This document shows positions 53,194 to 63,800 of a stretch of 64,000 nt of DNA, piece by piece (within the stretch, counting starts at the first letter, position 1; each line of letters opens with the position of its first letter). Source of the DNA: JBKEAJ01 sp047974415 (GTDB lineage Bacteria; Bacteroidota; Bacteroidia; Bacteroidales; Prolixibacteraceae); contig JBKECH010000075.1 of assembly GCA_047974415.1 (NCBI GenBank), positions 7,230 to 71,229 of the forward strand. Reading direction: 5' to 3'. The notes beneath the pieces were generated by a model, which made no database searches, was not told where the DNA came from, and saw only the letters and a list, made by a program, of their open reading frames with translations. Position numbers and translations under genes: made by a program.

Positions 53194-53231
53194 AAGCAAG
53201 AGAGGGCATCCTCTTTGGCCCACTCCTGCTT
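53194..53231 (-). terminator. Rho-independent terminator of the third SusC/SusD pair
   Basis: AAGCAAGAGAGGG and CCCACTCCTGCTT pair with two mismatches. On the minus strand the stem ends in CTTGCTTTTT. It lies 40 bp past the SusD stop at 53272 and separates this pair from the next locus. Confidence 0.7.
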
Positions 53232-53271
53232 ATAGAATAATGTAAAAGCGAGATCTCAATCCTAAAAATGA

Positions 53272-54831
53272 TTATTCATAATCAGGATTTTGGATCAATA
53301 CTCCCTGATTTTTATCTATTTCTTCTTGAGGTATTGGCCAATGATAAAATTTATCATCCCAATGATATGACAAAAAACCATCTTTGACATTATTCAATAC
53401 GTCCCCTACAATATACCACCTCTTCAAATCAAAGTAACGCAAACCCTCGAAAGCAAGTTCCACTCGTCGCTCCCTCCTTATACGCTCTCGCATATCATTT
53501 TTTGACAAACCTTTGGGTAAAGATGGCATACCAACACGATGCCTAATCATATCAATCGCATCATAAACAGAAGAGGTAGGTCCTTCAATTTCATTTTGTG
53601 CCTCAGCGTACATCAACAACACCTCTGCTAACCTAATAATAACAGTATTTTGTTCGCTCAATGTAGAATACGAATAAGGAATACCCTCAGGATCTAGAAA
53701 CTTTTTAACCCCATATCCTGACGGTGTTGCATTTGATGGGTTGTGTACATTTCCTCCTCCCCAATCCACAACATCAACAAAAACTGTCTTTAACAGTCTG
53801 GGGTCACGATTCTCCAATGGTTTGTTAACATCAGCCAATGGAGAATCTTTCCAAGATAAGCCATCAGTGCATTCAAATTCATCAACAAAATTCTGCAATG
53901 GAGCAACACCACACCAGTCTCCAAGTATAAGGTCGATCCCATTACTAGGAACATTATCAGGAGCGAGATAATTGACAGAAAAAATAATTTCTGGATTTCC
54001 CCTTTGTCCACCATCTTGAAATAAATATTCAAAGACAGGGCTTAATGAATAAATAGGGATTACCTCAGAACATAAATCACTCACCTCTCTTAACAAGTCC
54101 AAATTTGGGTTTCCTTGTTTGTCGTATGCATTATACATCAGCACTCTAGCTTTCATAGCCCGAGCCGTTGACTGAGCTACATGCCCAGAGTTTTCATAAA
54201 ATGGAGTTGCTTTGAGATTAGCGATTGCAAAATTTAAATCATTAATAACTTGCTCCAATATTTTGTCAGCTCCAATTTTTGCTTGCTTCTGAGTATCTAA
54301 AGTCAATGGTTCTAAAACAAGTGGAACATCTCCGTAGTAGCAATAGAGTTGAAAATAATAATATGCTCTCAAGAAACGGACTTCGGCTTCAGCTTCCTTT
54401 TTATTTTGCTCAGAAACATCGCTCCCTTCATATCTGACCAACTCTCCCAAGAAAATATTAATTCTCGCAATAGCCTGATAGCACAGCTTATACATCCCAG
54501 ATACATAACCACCTGTAGTTGAACTAATATCGCCCGAAACTATATCCTTAGTTCCTCCATAGTTATGCTGTCCATAGCTATTATCAGTCAAATTATCTAA
54601 ATTGGAAAGCATATACCCCCACGTTCCTTGAATAGGATTACCCCATGGCGCTCCATTAGCCCCAGCTAAAAATCCATAATTAGCTGTAAGAGCCATATCA
54701 AAATCAGCTTTATTTTGCCAGAATACACCCGATGAAACTTGATCTCTAGGCTGTCTGTCCAGAAAATCTTCACATCCTGCGAAGCTCAATAAATACAAGA
54801 CTGTTATTAAAATAATTATATATCTTTTCAT
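53272..54831 (-). CDS. SusD/RagB family nutrient-binding lipoprotein
   Basis: About 519 residues from the ATG at 54831 (MKRYIIILITVLYLLSFAGC, lipobox SFAGC). The frame extends to a TTG at 54864, which would overlap the SusC stop but lacks a signal peptide. CEDFLDRQPRDQVSSGVFWQ is a typical SusD opening. AEVRFLRAYYYFQLYCYYGDVPLV and RRVELAFEGLRYFDLKRWY are conserved SusD motifs. The partner SusC ends 29 bp upstream. No enzyme gene is attached. A terminator follows. Confidence 0.93.
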   Translation of the reverse strand: MKRYIIILITVLYLLSFAGCEDFLDRQPRDQVSSGVFWQNKADFDMALTANYGFLAGANGAPWGNPIQGTWGYMLSNLDNLTDNSYGQHNYGGTKDIVSGDISSTTGGYVSGMYKLCYQAIARINIFLGELVRYEGSDVSEQNKKEAEAEVRFLRAYYYFQLYCYYGDVPLVLEPLTLDTQKQAKIGADKILEQVINDLNFAIANLKATPFYENSGHVAQSTARAMKARVLMYNAYDKQGNPNLDLLREVSDLCSEVIPIYSLSPVFEYLFQDGGQRGNPEIIFSVNYLAPDNVPSNGIDLILGDWCGVAPLQNFVDEFECTDGLSWKDSPLADVNKPLENRDPRLLKTVFVDVVDWGGGNVHNPSNATPSGYGVKKFLDPEGIPYSYSTLSEQNTVIIRLAEVLLMYAEAQNEIEGPTSSVYDAIDMIRHRVGMPSLPKGLSKNDMRERIRRERRVELAFEGLRYFDLKRWYIVGDVLNNVKDGFLSYHWDDKFYHWPIPQEEIDKNQGVLIQNPDYE

Positions 54832-54860
54832 ATGTTCTTTAATTTTTCGTGAAAAATATT

Positions 54861-57800
54861 TCAAAAATTTACATTGACACCCACTGAATAAATTTTATTT
54901 TGAGGATAGTTTACAAATCTACCACTACCTCCTCTCTCAGGATCTAATCCAGGATAATCAGTTATCGTTATTAAATTGTCTCCAGAGAAATACAATCGCA
55001 ATCGCTCAATTCCAATCTGATCAAACAAGGTATTAGGAAGTGTATATCCCACTGTCAAGTTCTTAAGCCTTAAATAAGATCCATTTTGAAGATACCAAGA
55101 GGAATTTCTTTTTATACGTTCTGGGGCGCTCCATCCCCAATACATTCTAGGCATAGTTGTAGAATGATTAGTCTCAGTCCATCTATTACGCCAATTCGAA
55201 GTCGGTGGAGCTCCTTGCACAAAAGGAATAGTTCCCCAATCATTCACATAGTACTTCACCCCTGAAACACCTTGGAATTGAGTGGAGAAATCAAACCCCT
55301 TCCAATCAAACGCAAAATTAAATGAATAATTGAACTTGGGATACCTCCCCGACAATACAGTCCTATCATCATTATTTATAATTCCATCGTTATTTTGATC
55401 TTTAAACTTTAAATCTCCAGGCATAGTAGCATCATTAAACTGCTTTGGAGAGTTCGCAATTTCTTCGTCAGACTGAAAAATACCTACCCACTCAAGCATA
55501 TAAAAGGCATCCCACTCTCGTCCTTCTTCTCTCAAACTATATCCGCTTATTTCTCGCTCTCCAAAATCTACTAGCTTGTTTTTATAACTGTCGATATTGA
55601 ATCCAATCGTATAAGCTCCTCCGTAAAACAGGCCTGAACCTATTCGTTTTGAATAACGTAGGTCAAACTCCACTCCTACATTCTCCATCGTGCCATTATT
55701 GACTATCGGAGGAGCAAGACCAACAACATCGGTAGCCTGAGATGCTCTTAAAATATCTGTAGTTGTCTTCTTATACCAATCAAAAGTTGCAACTAAAGCA
55801 TCAAACACCGTTAAATCAAATCCGATATCTAATATCCTTGTAGTCTCCCATTTGATATTAGTATTTGAGAGTCTATTCTGAGCTACTCCCGTAGACAAGG
55901 TAGCATCATCAAAAGAGTAGCTCCCAGTTAGGTTAAGAATTGACTGGTATGGATATAACCCAATATTCTGATTACCCAATTCTCCATACGACCCTCTAAA
56001 TTTCAAATTATTAATCCAATTGGCATTCAACCCTTTAAAAAATGACTCCTCAGAAAGCCTCCATCCTGCTGAATATGAAGGAAACACGCCCCACCTATTC
56101 CCTGGTGCTAATCTAGAAGTTCCGTCATACCTTAAATTCGCCTCCAATAAATACCGACTTTTATAGCTATATCCCAAACGCCCAAAGAAAGACATCAATG
56201 CCCATTCCGTGGTTGTCCCTCCAGCTTGTTGTACTGACAAACCTCCAGCATCCAATTCTGTAAGATCTTCTTTGGGATAATCTTTCCTATAACCTCTCAA
56301 ATAGGTTGAAACATTGTCCTCAACACTATACCCAAGCTGAGCTCTAAAATTATGAAAGCTCCCAAAATCGTGATCAAAGTTCAGGTATGTAAATAAATTC
56401 TTGTACTCTGACTGATCATCTCTAACTTCTAATCCTTCTGCTCCTCCAACATCTAGAAAAGACATAAATTCATAAGTATGATAATTATAGAGAGGCAGGA
56501 TGGGTTTAAAATCATCATACTTGCTAAAATCCAAGTTTACAGCCGCTTTTGTATACCATTTAAGCCCCTTTAACAACTGAACATCTAACCAACCTTGTGC
56601 TACAATTGCATAATCTGTAGTGTTCCGCATAACATTGTTCTCAATAAGTGCAACAGGATTTTTATTGTTTTTCTCAAAATCATAAGCTTTGTAAGTATAC
56701 CTACCACTTCCATCAGGCAACTGAGGAGCGTAAGTAGGAGCCTGAGACATAATTGCAATAAAATGATCTGTACTACCTAGACAAGCTGCAGACTTCATCC
56801 CCTTTTTCAATAAAAAATTCCCTCCAAAACGTATGTGCTCATTAACAGACGAGCTGACATTGACCCTGACATTATATTTTTCATAATCAAACCCTCTCAT
56901 AACACCATCCTGATTTACATAACCTAAAGAGACATTGAATGTTGTATTCTTGTTACCTCCGCTAAAACTCAAGTTGTGCGTTTGTGTTGGTGCTGGATTA
57001 AACATGAGATCCAGCCAATCTGTATTTGGGTATTGATTCTGGTCTGCTCCATTTCTATATTTAGAAATAACTTCATCCGAATATAGTCCATCAGTAAGCC
57101 CAGAGTTCACACGAGCTTCATTAAATAACTCCATATATTCAGCTGAATTAGTAATTATATCAAAGAGTTTAGTTGGCGTATGAATTGCAAAATTCCCACT
57201 GTAATTCATAGTTATTTTCCCTACTTCTCCTGTCTTAGTCGTCACCAGAATTACACCATTCGCAGCTCGTGCTCCATAGATAGAAGCGGAGGCAGCATCT
57301 TTCAACACAGATATACTCTCAATGTTGTTTGGATTCAAATCTGACAGACTCCCTTGAACTCCATCCACTAAAATCAATGGATTAGAGCCCGCACTACTAA
57401 AGGTTCCTGTTCCTCGAATACGGATAGATACAGATTCATTCCCTGGCTCGCCTGAGTTTTGCACAATCTGCACTCCAGGCATTCTTCCTTGTAGCATCGT
57501 TTCCACATTTGCAACTGGACGTTTAACAATTTCATCCCCTTTTATCGTCGATACCGCTCCCGTCAGATTCACTTTCTTCTGTGTTCCATAGCCTATCGCA
57601 ACGACTTCTTCGAGGCCGATGGCGTCGGGTTCCATGTTTATGTTTATCGTTCCTTCCGAACCTACTGTAACCTCCTGCGTTTTCATTCCCATGAACGAAA
57701 ACTGCAAAATTGCGCCTTCAGGAACACTCACCGAGAACTTGCCGTCGACGTCTGTGATGCTTCCTATTGTCGTTCCTTTCTGGACGACTGCAACTCCAGG

Positions 57801-57908
57801 CATCCCTAGCCCACTCTCGTCAATAACCTTCCCAGTTATTGTTTTTTGCGCATATGCACTGCTAAACAATGCAAAGCACATTACTAAAATCAGAGTAAAT
57901 TTTCTCAT
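54861..57908 (-). CDS. SusC/RagA TonB-linked transporter (orphan pair)
   Basis: 1015 residues. The signal peptide and N-terminal domain to GYGTQKK are nearly identical to the SusC starting at 52561 (GLGMPG for GLGIPG, ININ for INIS). The plug and barrel differ: LILVDGVQGSLSDL, SISVLKDAASASIYGARAANG, and the end YSVGVNVNF. It pairs with the SusD gene 29 bp downstream. The ligand is unknown. The poly-G tract and TTGCAA dyad stand at the same distances upstream (232 and 92 bp). Confidence 0.95.
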   Translation of the reverse strand: MRKFTLILVMCFALFSSAYAQKTITGKVIDESGLGMPGVAVVQKGTTIGSITDVDGKFSVSVPEGAILQFSFMGMKTQEVTVGSEGTININMEPDAIGLEEVVAIGYGTQKKVNLTGAVSTIKGDEIVKRPVANVETMLQGRMPGVQIVQNSGEPGNESVSIRIRGTGTFSSAGSNPLILVDGVQGSLSDLNPNNIESISVLKDAASASIYGARAANGVILVTTKTGEVGKITMNYSGNFAIHTPTKLFDIITNSAEYMELFNEARVNSGLTDGLYSDEVISKYRNGADQNQYPNTDWLDLMFNPAPTQTHNLSFSGGNKNTTFNVSLGYVNQDGVMRGFDYEKYNVRVNVSSSVNEHIRFGGNFLLKKGMKSAACLGSTDHFIAIMSQAPTYAPQLPDGSGRYTYKAYDFEKNNKNPVALIENNVMRNTTDYAIVAQGWLDVQLLKGLKWYTKAAVNLDFSKYDDFKPILPLYNYHTYEFMSFLDVGGAEGLEVRDDQSEYKNLFTYLNFDHDFGSFHNFRAQLGYSVEDNVSTYLRGYRKDYPKEDLTELDAGGLSVQQAGGTTTEWALMSFFGRLGYSYKSRYLLEANLRYDGTSRLAPGNRWGVFPSYSAGWRLSEESFFKGLNANWINNLKFRGSYGELGNQNIGLYPYQSILNLTGSYSFDDATLSTGVAQNRLSNTNIKWETTRILDIGFDLTVFDALVATFDWYKKTTTDILRASQATDVVGLAPPIVNNGTMENVGVEFDLRYSKRIGSGLFYGGAYTIGFNIDSYKNKLVDFGEREISGYSLREEGREWDAFYMLEWVGIFQSDEEIANSPKQFNDATMPGDLKFKDQNNDGIINNDDRTVLSGRYPKFNYSFNFAFDWKGFDFSTQFQGVSGVKYYVNDWGTIPFVQGAPPTSNWRNRWTETNHSTTMPRMYWGWSAPERIKRNSSWYLQNGSYLRLKNLTVGYTLPNTLFDQIGIERLRLYFSGDNLITITDYPGLDPERGGSGRFVNYPQNKIYSVGVNVNF

Positions 57909-57998
57909 AGACTTTCGCTTTTAAATTATTAAAATATTGGATAAATAAAATGATTAACAAGGCTACTCTTCCCTCGTAAATAGACATAACAATCCCTG

Positions 57999-58018
57999 CC
58001 TTGCAATCTTGCAAAGCA
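57999..58018. promoter_or_regulatory. Conserved TTGCAA dyad in SusC leader
   Basis: CCTTGCAATCTTGCAAAGCA, 92 bp before the start at 57908, at the same position as in the 52561 locus. Confidence 0.5.
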
Positions 58019-58139
58019 TTATTTTCGTAGCCAAGAATCTGAATTATTGAGAGATGTAAAATTGTTTTGTGGTGTACGCGCTCAACTCCCGAATATTCGG
58101 ATTCTGACGCATCGAGCAAGAAAGCACTCTCAATACGCA

Positions 58140-58149
58140 GGGGGGGGGG
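58140..58149. repeat. Poly-G tract (10 G) upstream of SusC
   Basis: Run of 10 G, 232 bp upstream of the SusC start at 57908, followed by TAATACCCT. Beyond it the sequence no longer matches the 52.8 kb copy closely. Confidence 0.9.
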
Positions 58150-58589
58150 TAATACCCTACAAGTCAACATATTACACAAAAAGAAGGTAGATGCACTATG
58201 CCCCACAGTCCCAAAATGCAGGTCAGTAGAAATAACGTAAGATAAAAGAGAGCAAGCACGACGTATAGTTAACGATGTATTAAACACCGAAGTCAGTCTG
58301 CTCAATTTCAACTTACATAAGTAAAATTGGTCAAAAACAATATTTAAATTACTGAATAACAAAACACTATATAATTAAATTCGTATTTTCATCACACTGA
58401 AGCGTGTCTTTCAGTTCGCAAGTTAAGCAATATTTTATTAATACGCAAAAGACAATGCATTTACATTTCAAAACATATTGGCAGACTCATCAAAATAGGG
58501 TCCACCTGACTTCAGCACTTTTTTAAGGGTTGAAAATTAATTTGCTATTTATTGGCTTTTTAGTCTATTTTGTTTTTCTGCTGGGGTGG

Positions 58590-58977
58590 AGCAAAAGTAA
58601 TAAAGGGCTATATTTGCATGTACGTCAAAAGAGAAATAGATCTGGCACAGTCATTGTTGCACAGGTAGATAAGAGCCACAGAAAGTATCGTGAAGCTAGA
58701 TCTTTTGGGGTAAGCTCTGAGGAGAAGGAGATAGAACAGTTTGTTAGAGAAGGTAAGCAGTGGATTGATGAACAATGTAAAGGTTTGGATATGTTTGCTC
58801 AGAGAGCCCAGGAAATAGAGGAACAATATCTCCCAGCTAGATGACAAAGGATACAAATATATTATTGGCACACTAATTAAAATGAGAGCAAGCCTAAAGC
58901 CTAAAAATCATGAATATCATCCCTTAAGAAGCAGGATAATACGTATTACTCACGCAACAAATCAGATAGTAATCGTT
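58590..58977 (+). pseudogene. Transposase remnant (IS1634-like)
   Basis: The first frame reads LYLHVRQKRNRSGTVIVAQV, DKSHRKYREARSFGVSSEE and EIEQFVREGKQWIDEQ, the N-terminus of IS1634-type transposases, and stops at 58844. In another frame the following bases give LDDKGYKYIIGTLIKMR and SRIIRITHATNQIVIV, which resemble a middle part of the same enzyme, so a large internal piece is lost. No ATG start is visible. It is a dead fragment about 450 bp from the poly-G tract. Confidence 0.6.
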
Positions 58978-59238
58978 TAGCATTAACACACCTGCTACGT
59001 GCTCCAATCTCTACCAATAAATTGAGCTACTTTGCTTGAAGAGACTTGCTGTGAATTAGGCTTATTCCACCAAAAGGTGTTACTTTTGAATCGAGTCTTT
59101 TTAACATGCACCTAAATAGGTGAAAAATATCGAGTCCTGCAAAAAATTGCAGGACTTATTTTCAAAAACTTATCAACAGATAGGTGAAAAAGCTTGCGGA
59201 AGTAGGGAAATTATCACTCAGACCAAGCTGTGCTGTTG
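58845..59238. other. Gap with IS remnant, decayed family 2 repeat and terminator
   Basis: The start carries the rest of the transposase remnant. A decayed family 2 repeat (CACCTGCTACGTGCTCCAAT) lies at about 58987-59008, and a terminator at 59133-59156. No intact gene. Confidence 0.55.
59131..59165 (-). terminator. Hairpin terminator after the fourth SusC/SusD pair
   Basis: AGTCCTGCAA and TTGCAGGACT (59133-59142 and 59147-59156) form a perfect 10-bp stem with a 4-nt loop. It lies 83 bp past the SusD stop at 59239. Confidence 0.6.
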
Positions 59239-60861
59239 CTAATCTCTCAAGTTTGGATTTATGTTTTGTTCTGATTGAGGAATAGGCCATACTTCTTGTC
59301 CTGCTTGAAAAGATCTTGTATTGACATACCATCTATTGTAGGGGTCTATCTGACCGTCTTTTTTTTTAATCAAGCTTTGGTCTGAAACATAAACCGGAGA
59401 TCCATACATGTCTATGTTCAGGCGCTCCTCAGCAATTCCCCAGCGGAAAAGATCCCATAAGCGTAGCCCTTCGAATGCAAACTCCACCATGCGTTCTTTA
59501 CGGATTTTTTCGCGTAGTGTTTTCGGGTTTGTATCGGTAATTTTTGGCATATTTACGCGTTCCCTCACAGCATTTATGGTTTGATCTAGAAGGGACTGAT
59601 TAATAGAATTGCCAGCTTCCAGCTCGGCCTCTAGGTACATAAGCAAAACATCTGCATAGCGAGCAATGGGAACTATTCCTCCATAGCTTGACAAGTTTCC
59701 CGACCAACTTTCATCAAAATATTTACGCAATAAATATCCTGTCTGCGTTACCTGTCCTGAGCCAAACTTATCGGGAGAACTTGATTCAGGGTTTGTGATA
59801 AATGTTGCACCTCTGAATATTGAGCCGTCATAAATAAGTGTGTAATCCAGACGGGGGTCTCGGTTATCACCAAAGTTGTTAGGGTTAAACTGAGGATCAT
59901 CGTAGCTGAAAGGAGTACCATCCAAGAAGTCATAGGATTCAAACAAGATAGAAGTCGCATTTACCAAGCACCAGCCTCCATCTTTGGCGGGGAAAGCATG
60001 TTGAGGAAGTCCACTTCCAGCAAGATTGTCGACATATTGGGTTGAAAAAATATGCTCAGAGCAAGTTTTCTCCGAAGGGTAGAATAGAGTTTGATAATTG
60101 GCATAGAGTTCGTTTTCTCCCCAGTCTATAATTTTCTTACAGGATGCTGATGCTGCAACATAGTCTTTGGTGAGCAGTTGTGTTCTTGCCAAAAACACCA
60201 ACGCTGCCTGAGCTGTAGCATGTCCTAGGTTTGTACTAGGCAGATCTTTCTGATGAGGGAGAATGTCTGCAATAGTAGCAAATTCATCGGTAATAAATTT
60301 GAGAATATCGGCTTGTAGTGTTTTGCTCACAATATTTGCTTCGTCTAGTGTTAAAACTTCTTTTACTAGAGGGACATCATGGAAATACGACGCCAAGTAG
60401 AAATACTGACAAGCACGTATAAAACGAGCTTCTGCCTTCATACCTTCTATTGCATCCGAAGTCCCAACTTGGTCTATGCTTGCAAGAAAACGATTACATG
60501 CACTAATCTTTTTGTATGCTTTCTGATATAAGGCTGTCGAGTTACCGTTGTTGGCAATAAGATCGCCAGAAGTTAATTTCCCTATTGCATTGTTAAATCC
60601 TCGTCGGTCGTAGCCAATGTCTGTAACTCCGTCTAGCAGAACATTTGAGCCATATCCCCACCAGTCGCTAGGGGAGTATTCGGCACCATTGTATTTCAGG
60701 TCGCCTCTATATAAGCTGACAAGAGCTAGGCGAGCATTTTCTTCGCTAGTGAAAAAATTATCCTCGGCAAAGGATGTTAATGGATAGCGATCCATATCGC
60801 ATGCTACCAAAAGAGATAGCAAGATAAAAAACAGTTTACTTTTGTATGACTCTGATTTCAT
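59239..60861 (-). CDS. SusD/RagB family nutrient-binding lipoprotein
   Basis: 540 residues. Lipobox in LLSLLVACDMDRYPLTSFAE. SusD motifs include NFFTSEENARLALVSLYRGD, GMKAEARFIRACQYFYLASYFHDVPLV and RKERMVEFAFEGLRLWDLFRWG. The frame is intact. Its partner SusC gene, ending 5 bp upstream, is frameshifted, so this SusD may be without a working transporter. It may also be poorly expressed if translation coupling is lost. Confidence 0.93.
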   Translation of the reverse strand: MKSESYKSKLFFILLSLLVACDMDRYPLTSFAEDNFFTSEENARLALVSLYRGDLKYNGAEYSPSDWWGYGSNVLLDGVTDIGYDRRGFNNAIGKLTSGDLIANNGNSTALYQKAYKKISACNRFLASIDQVGTSDAIEGMKAEARFIRACQYFYLASYFHDVPLVKEVLTLDEANIVSKTLQADILKFITDEFATIADILPHQKDLPSTNLGHATAQAALVFLARTQLLTKDYVAASASCKKIIDWGENELYANYQTLFYPSEKTCSEHIFSTQYVDNLAGSGLPQHAFPAKDGGWCLVNATSILFESYDFLDGTPFSYDDPQFNPNNFGDNRDPRLDYTLIYDGSIFRGATFITNPESSSPDKFGSGQVTQTGYLLRKYFDESWSGNLSSYGGIVPIARYADVLLMYLEAELEAGNSINQSLLDQTINAVRERVNMPKITDTNPKTLREKIRKERMVEFAFEGLRLWDLFRWGIAEERLNIDMYGSPVYVSDQSLIKKKDGQIDPYNRWYVNTRSFQAGQEVWPIPQSEQNINPNLRD

Positions 60862-60866
60862 GATGA

Positions 60867-63800
60867 TTAAAATTTAACGTTTACTCCGAATGTAAAATTT
60901 TTCAAGAATGGATAATAGCTTCCGCTAGAGTTAGTCTCAGGATCCCAGCCTGGAGGATAACTATCCCACGTGTACAAGTTCTCGCCCGAGAAATAAAAAC
61001 GCACACTTGATATAGCCGTGTTGTCCATTATTCTCTTAGGAATAGTATATCCAAACTGAGCTGTCTTTAATCTTAGATAAGAAGCATCCCTTACCCAAAA
61101 ATCACTGGTTTGAGTGTTTATTCCTATAGCATTTCCTAGATTTGAGATGCGTGGATAGCTGGGATAGCGTGTTGGATTTTCGGCATCGAAAGCTCTGTCC
61201 ATTTGCCATTTCTGAATGCTGCCTTCAGACCATAATGCCCAGCCTGAATAGTGACTAAGCATTCCTTTTACGCCTGCCACTCCTTGGAAGAATAATGTTA
61301 AATCAAAGCCTTTGTACTCGGTATTTATGTTTATTCCATAAGTGTATTTGGGAATGCGCGAACCTAAATAAACTCTGTCGTAAGTTGCATCGACTTTCCC
61401 ATCAGGAACACCGTCAGGTCCTGAGATGTCAACATAACGAATATCTCCAGACTTTGTTTTAGCCTGAGGTGCCCCCATTGCAGATTGGTTTGTGTGTGCA
61501 AACCAAGAATCAATATCTGATTGATCTAAAAATACTCCGTCTGTTACATATCCGTAGTACATTTGCAAAGGATAACCTATAAACATACTTGAACCGTTTC
61601 CAATAAGGCCATTTGCCTGCTCTACGTCTCCTACTCCTAAAGACTCTACTTTATTGTTGATAATAGAAAAATTACCATTTATACCATAACTAAATTTTCC
61701 AATCTGATTTTTGTGTCCAATTTCAAATTCCCAACCTTTATTAACTAGTTCGCCAGTGTTTACTTCGTTCAAATCAAGTCCAAAGATTGACGAAACACTA
61801 GAATTTGGCTTGTACAGAATATCGTAAGAATATCGTAAGAAATAAGAAGCATTGAATGACAGTAAACCGTCCCAGAGGATACTTTCAAACCCTCCATCAA
61901 CGGTCTGGGTAGTTTCCCACTTAAGATTTGGATCTGTATAAGTGGTCATTGCTGCCCCTTGCGATAAAGTTCCTCCAAAAGGATAGTTGTAATTATTTCC
62001 TAAATTGTAAACTGATTGGTATGCATAATTACCAATATTGTTGTTGCCCAATATTCCTACCGATGCTTTTAGTTTTAAATTGTTTATAAAACCAAGGTTT
62101 ACATTTTCTCTTATAAAACTCTCTTCTGATAGCCGCCACCCTGTCGCAACAGAGGGGAAGAACCCATATCTTTCAGTTTTAGGGAAACGTGATGAACCAT
62201 CGTAGCGCATAGTCACTTCTGCCAAATATCTTTGGTCGTAATTATATTGTGCTCGTCCAAAGAAGGATTGAATTACCCAGTCGTTCCCCCCGCCTGAGTT
62301 TGTTTGATTATCTGGCGAGCCAGCAGTGAGGTATGGGTAGTCGTTGCTTGGAAAATTGTCTCTCCCTGCTGAAATATTCCTGTATGTTTGGTCTTCCCAC
62401 GAGTAGCCTACTAAAATATCCAAAAAGTGCGTCTCGTTGATTTTATTTGCATAGTTGGCAGTCCCTTGGAAAGATTTATATGCTGTATATTCTGCACTTC
62501 CAGACAAAATGGAAGGTCCAAGATTTTTTATATTGTTATTTATGTTAACTGGGAGCGTAGCTTTAAAATTCGACTCGCGGCTATCTGTGTAATTGTATGC
62601 CCCTATAGCGGTTAACGTCAAATTTGATATAGGTTTGTACTCGAATTGTATGTTTGTGTTTAAACGCATAGTTGGAGCCTTTCTAAATGAGTTCGATGCC
62701 AGCCAAGCTTCGGGCGTCCCCATATTTTTTACTCCAGGTCCCCAGGAACCATCGCTCAGTACGCTTGGTTATAGCCAGGATAACGTAAGCCTTGTTGAAT
62801 TAGTCCCATCATCCCTGAACCATCCATTGAACCAGCAATACCAGGCTCTTCAACTTTTGAGTTGTCGCCTCTTAGACGTGCTGTCATTTTAACCTTATCG
62901 TTCAAATGAGATGTCAATGTAACCCGACCAGTATGACGTGAATAGTTGTTGCCAGGCACTATCCCATTCTGACTCAAATATCCGAAAGACGCAAAGTATT
63001 GACTTTTTTTCCCTCCTCCATTTAGTGAAAGAGAGTGTCCTGTCTGAAAACCATTACCACTAAAAATATCGTCTACAAACTTTTCGTTTGCATATACATC
63101 TGGCATACTGCCATCTTTCATTGCTTGAATGTCATCATCTGTAAATAGCGTTATTCCTTCGGCAATATTCGATAAACGAGCATAGTCCCACGAATCTACG
63201 TACTCCGGCAATACTGTCGCTCTATTTACTCCTGCATATCCATTGTAAGAAACTACAACTTTGCCTTCTTTTCCTTTTTTTGTAGTAACCAAAATAACCC
63301 CATTAGCTGCCCTCGCTCCATAAATAGCAGCTGTTGCAGCATCTTTTAAAACCGAAACACTTTCAATGTCGTTAGGGTTTAAATCTGTCATATTTCCCGG
63401 TATGCCATCAATTAGAACTAGCGCATCGGGGGTTGCTCCAAATGAGCCTACGCCTCTCACACGGATAGTCCCTGTTTGCTCGCCAGGACGCCCTCCTGCT
63501 TGTGTAATCGTTACACCCGTCATCTGTCCCGTCAAAGATGAAACGACAGATGATGATACTCTGTTTTCTAACTTCTTGGAATCTATAGATGCAATAGAGC
63601 CGACAACGTTCACTTTCTTCTGCGTTCCATAGCCTATCGCAACGACTTCTTCGAGGCCGATGGCGTCGGGTTCCATGCTTATGTTTATCGTTCCTTCCGA
63701 ACCTACTGTAACCTCATGCGTTTTCATTCCCATGAACGAAAACTGCAAAATTGCGCCTTCAGGAACACTCACCGAGAACTTGCCGTCGACGTCTGTGATG

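Larger units (their letters stand above)
52562..53271. other. SusC leader region and terminator of the upstream locus
   Basis: Contains the TTGCAA dyad (52653-52672), the poly-G tract (52793-52802), AT-rich sequence and a terminator (53194-53231). A minus-strand open frame (52575-53015) crosses the leader but looks accidental. Confidence 0.6.
57574..58149. repeat. Shared SusC 5' cassette, copy 2
   Basis: About 576 bp nearly identical to 52226-52802. Examples of the few differences: CTTCCCTCG for CTTACCTCG, and GGATTCTG for GGATCCTG. Identity ends at the poly-G tract on one side and at the GYGTQKK codons on the other. Confidence 0.85.
57909..58529. other. SusC leader region
   Basis: Contains the TTGCAA dyad (57999-58018), the poly-G tract (58140-58149) and AT-rich sequence. 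A segment AATATTTTATTAATACGCAAA near 58429 resembles one near 53081, at a similar distance from the previous SusC start, and could be promoter-proximal. No gene seen. Confidence 0.6.
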
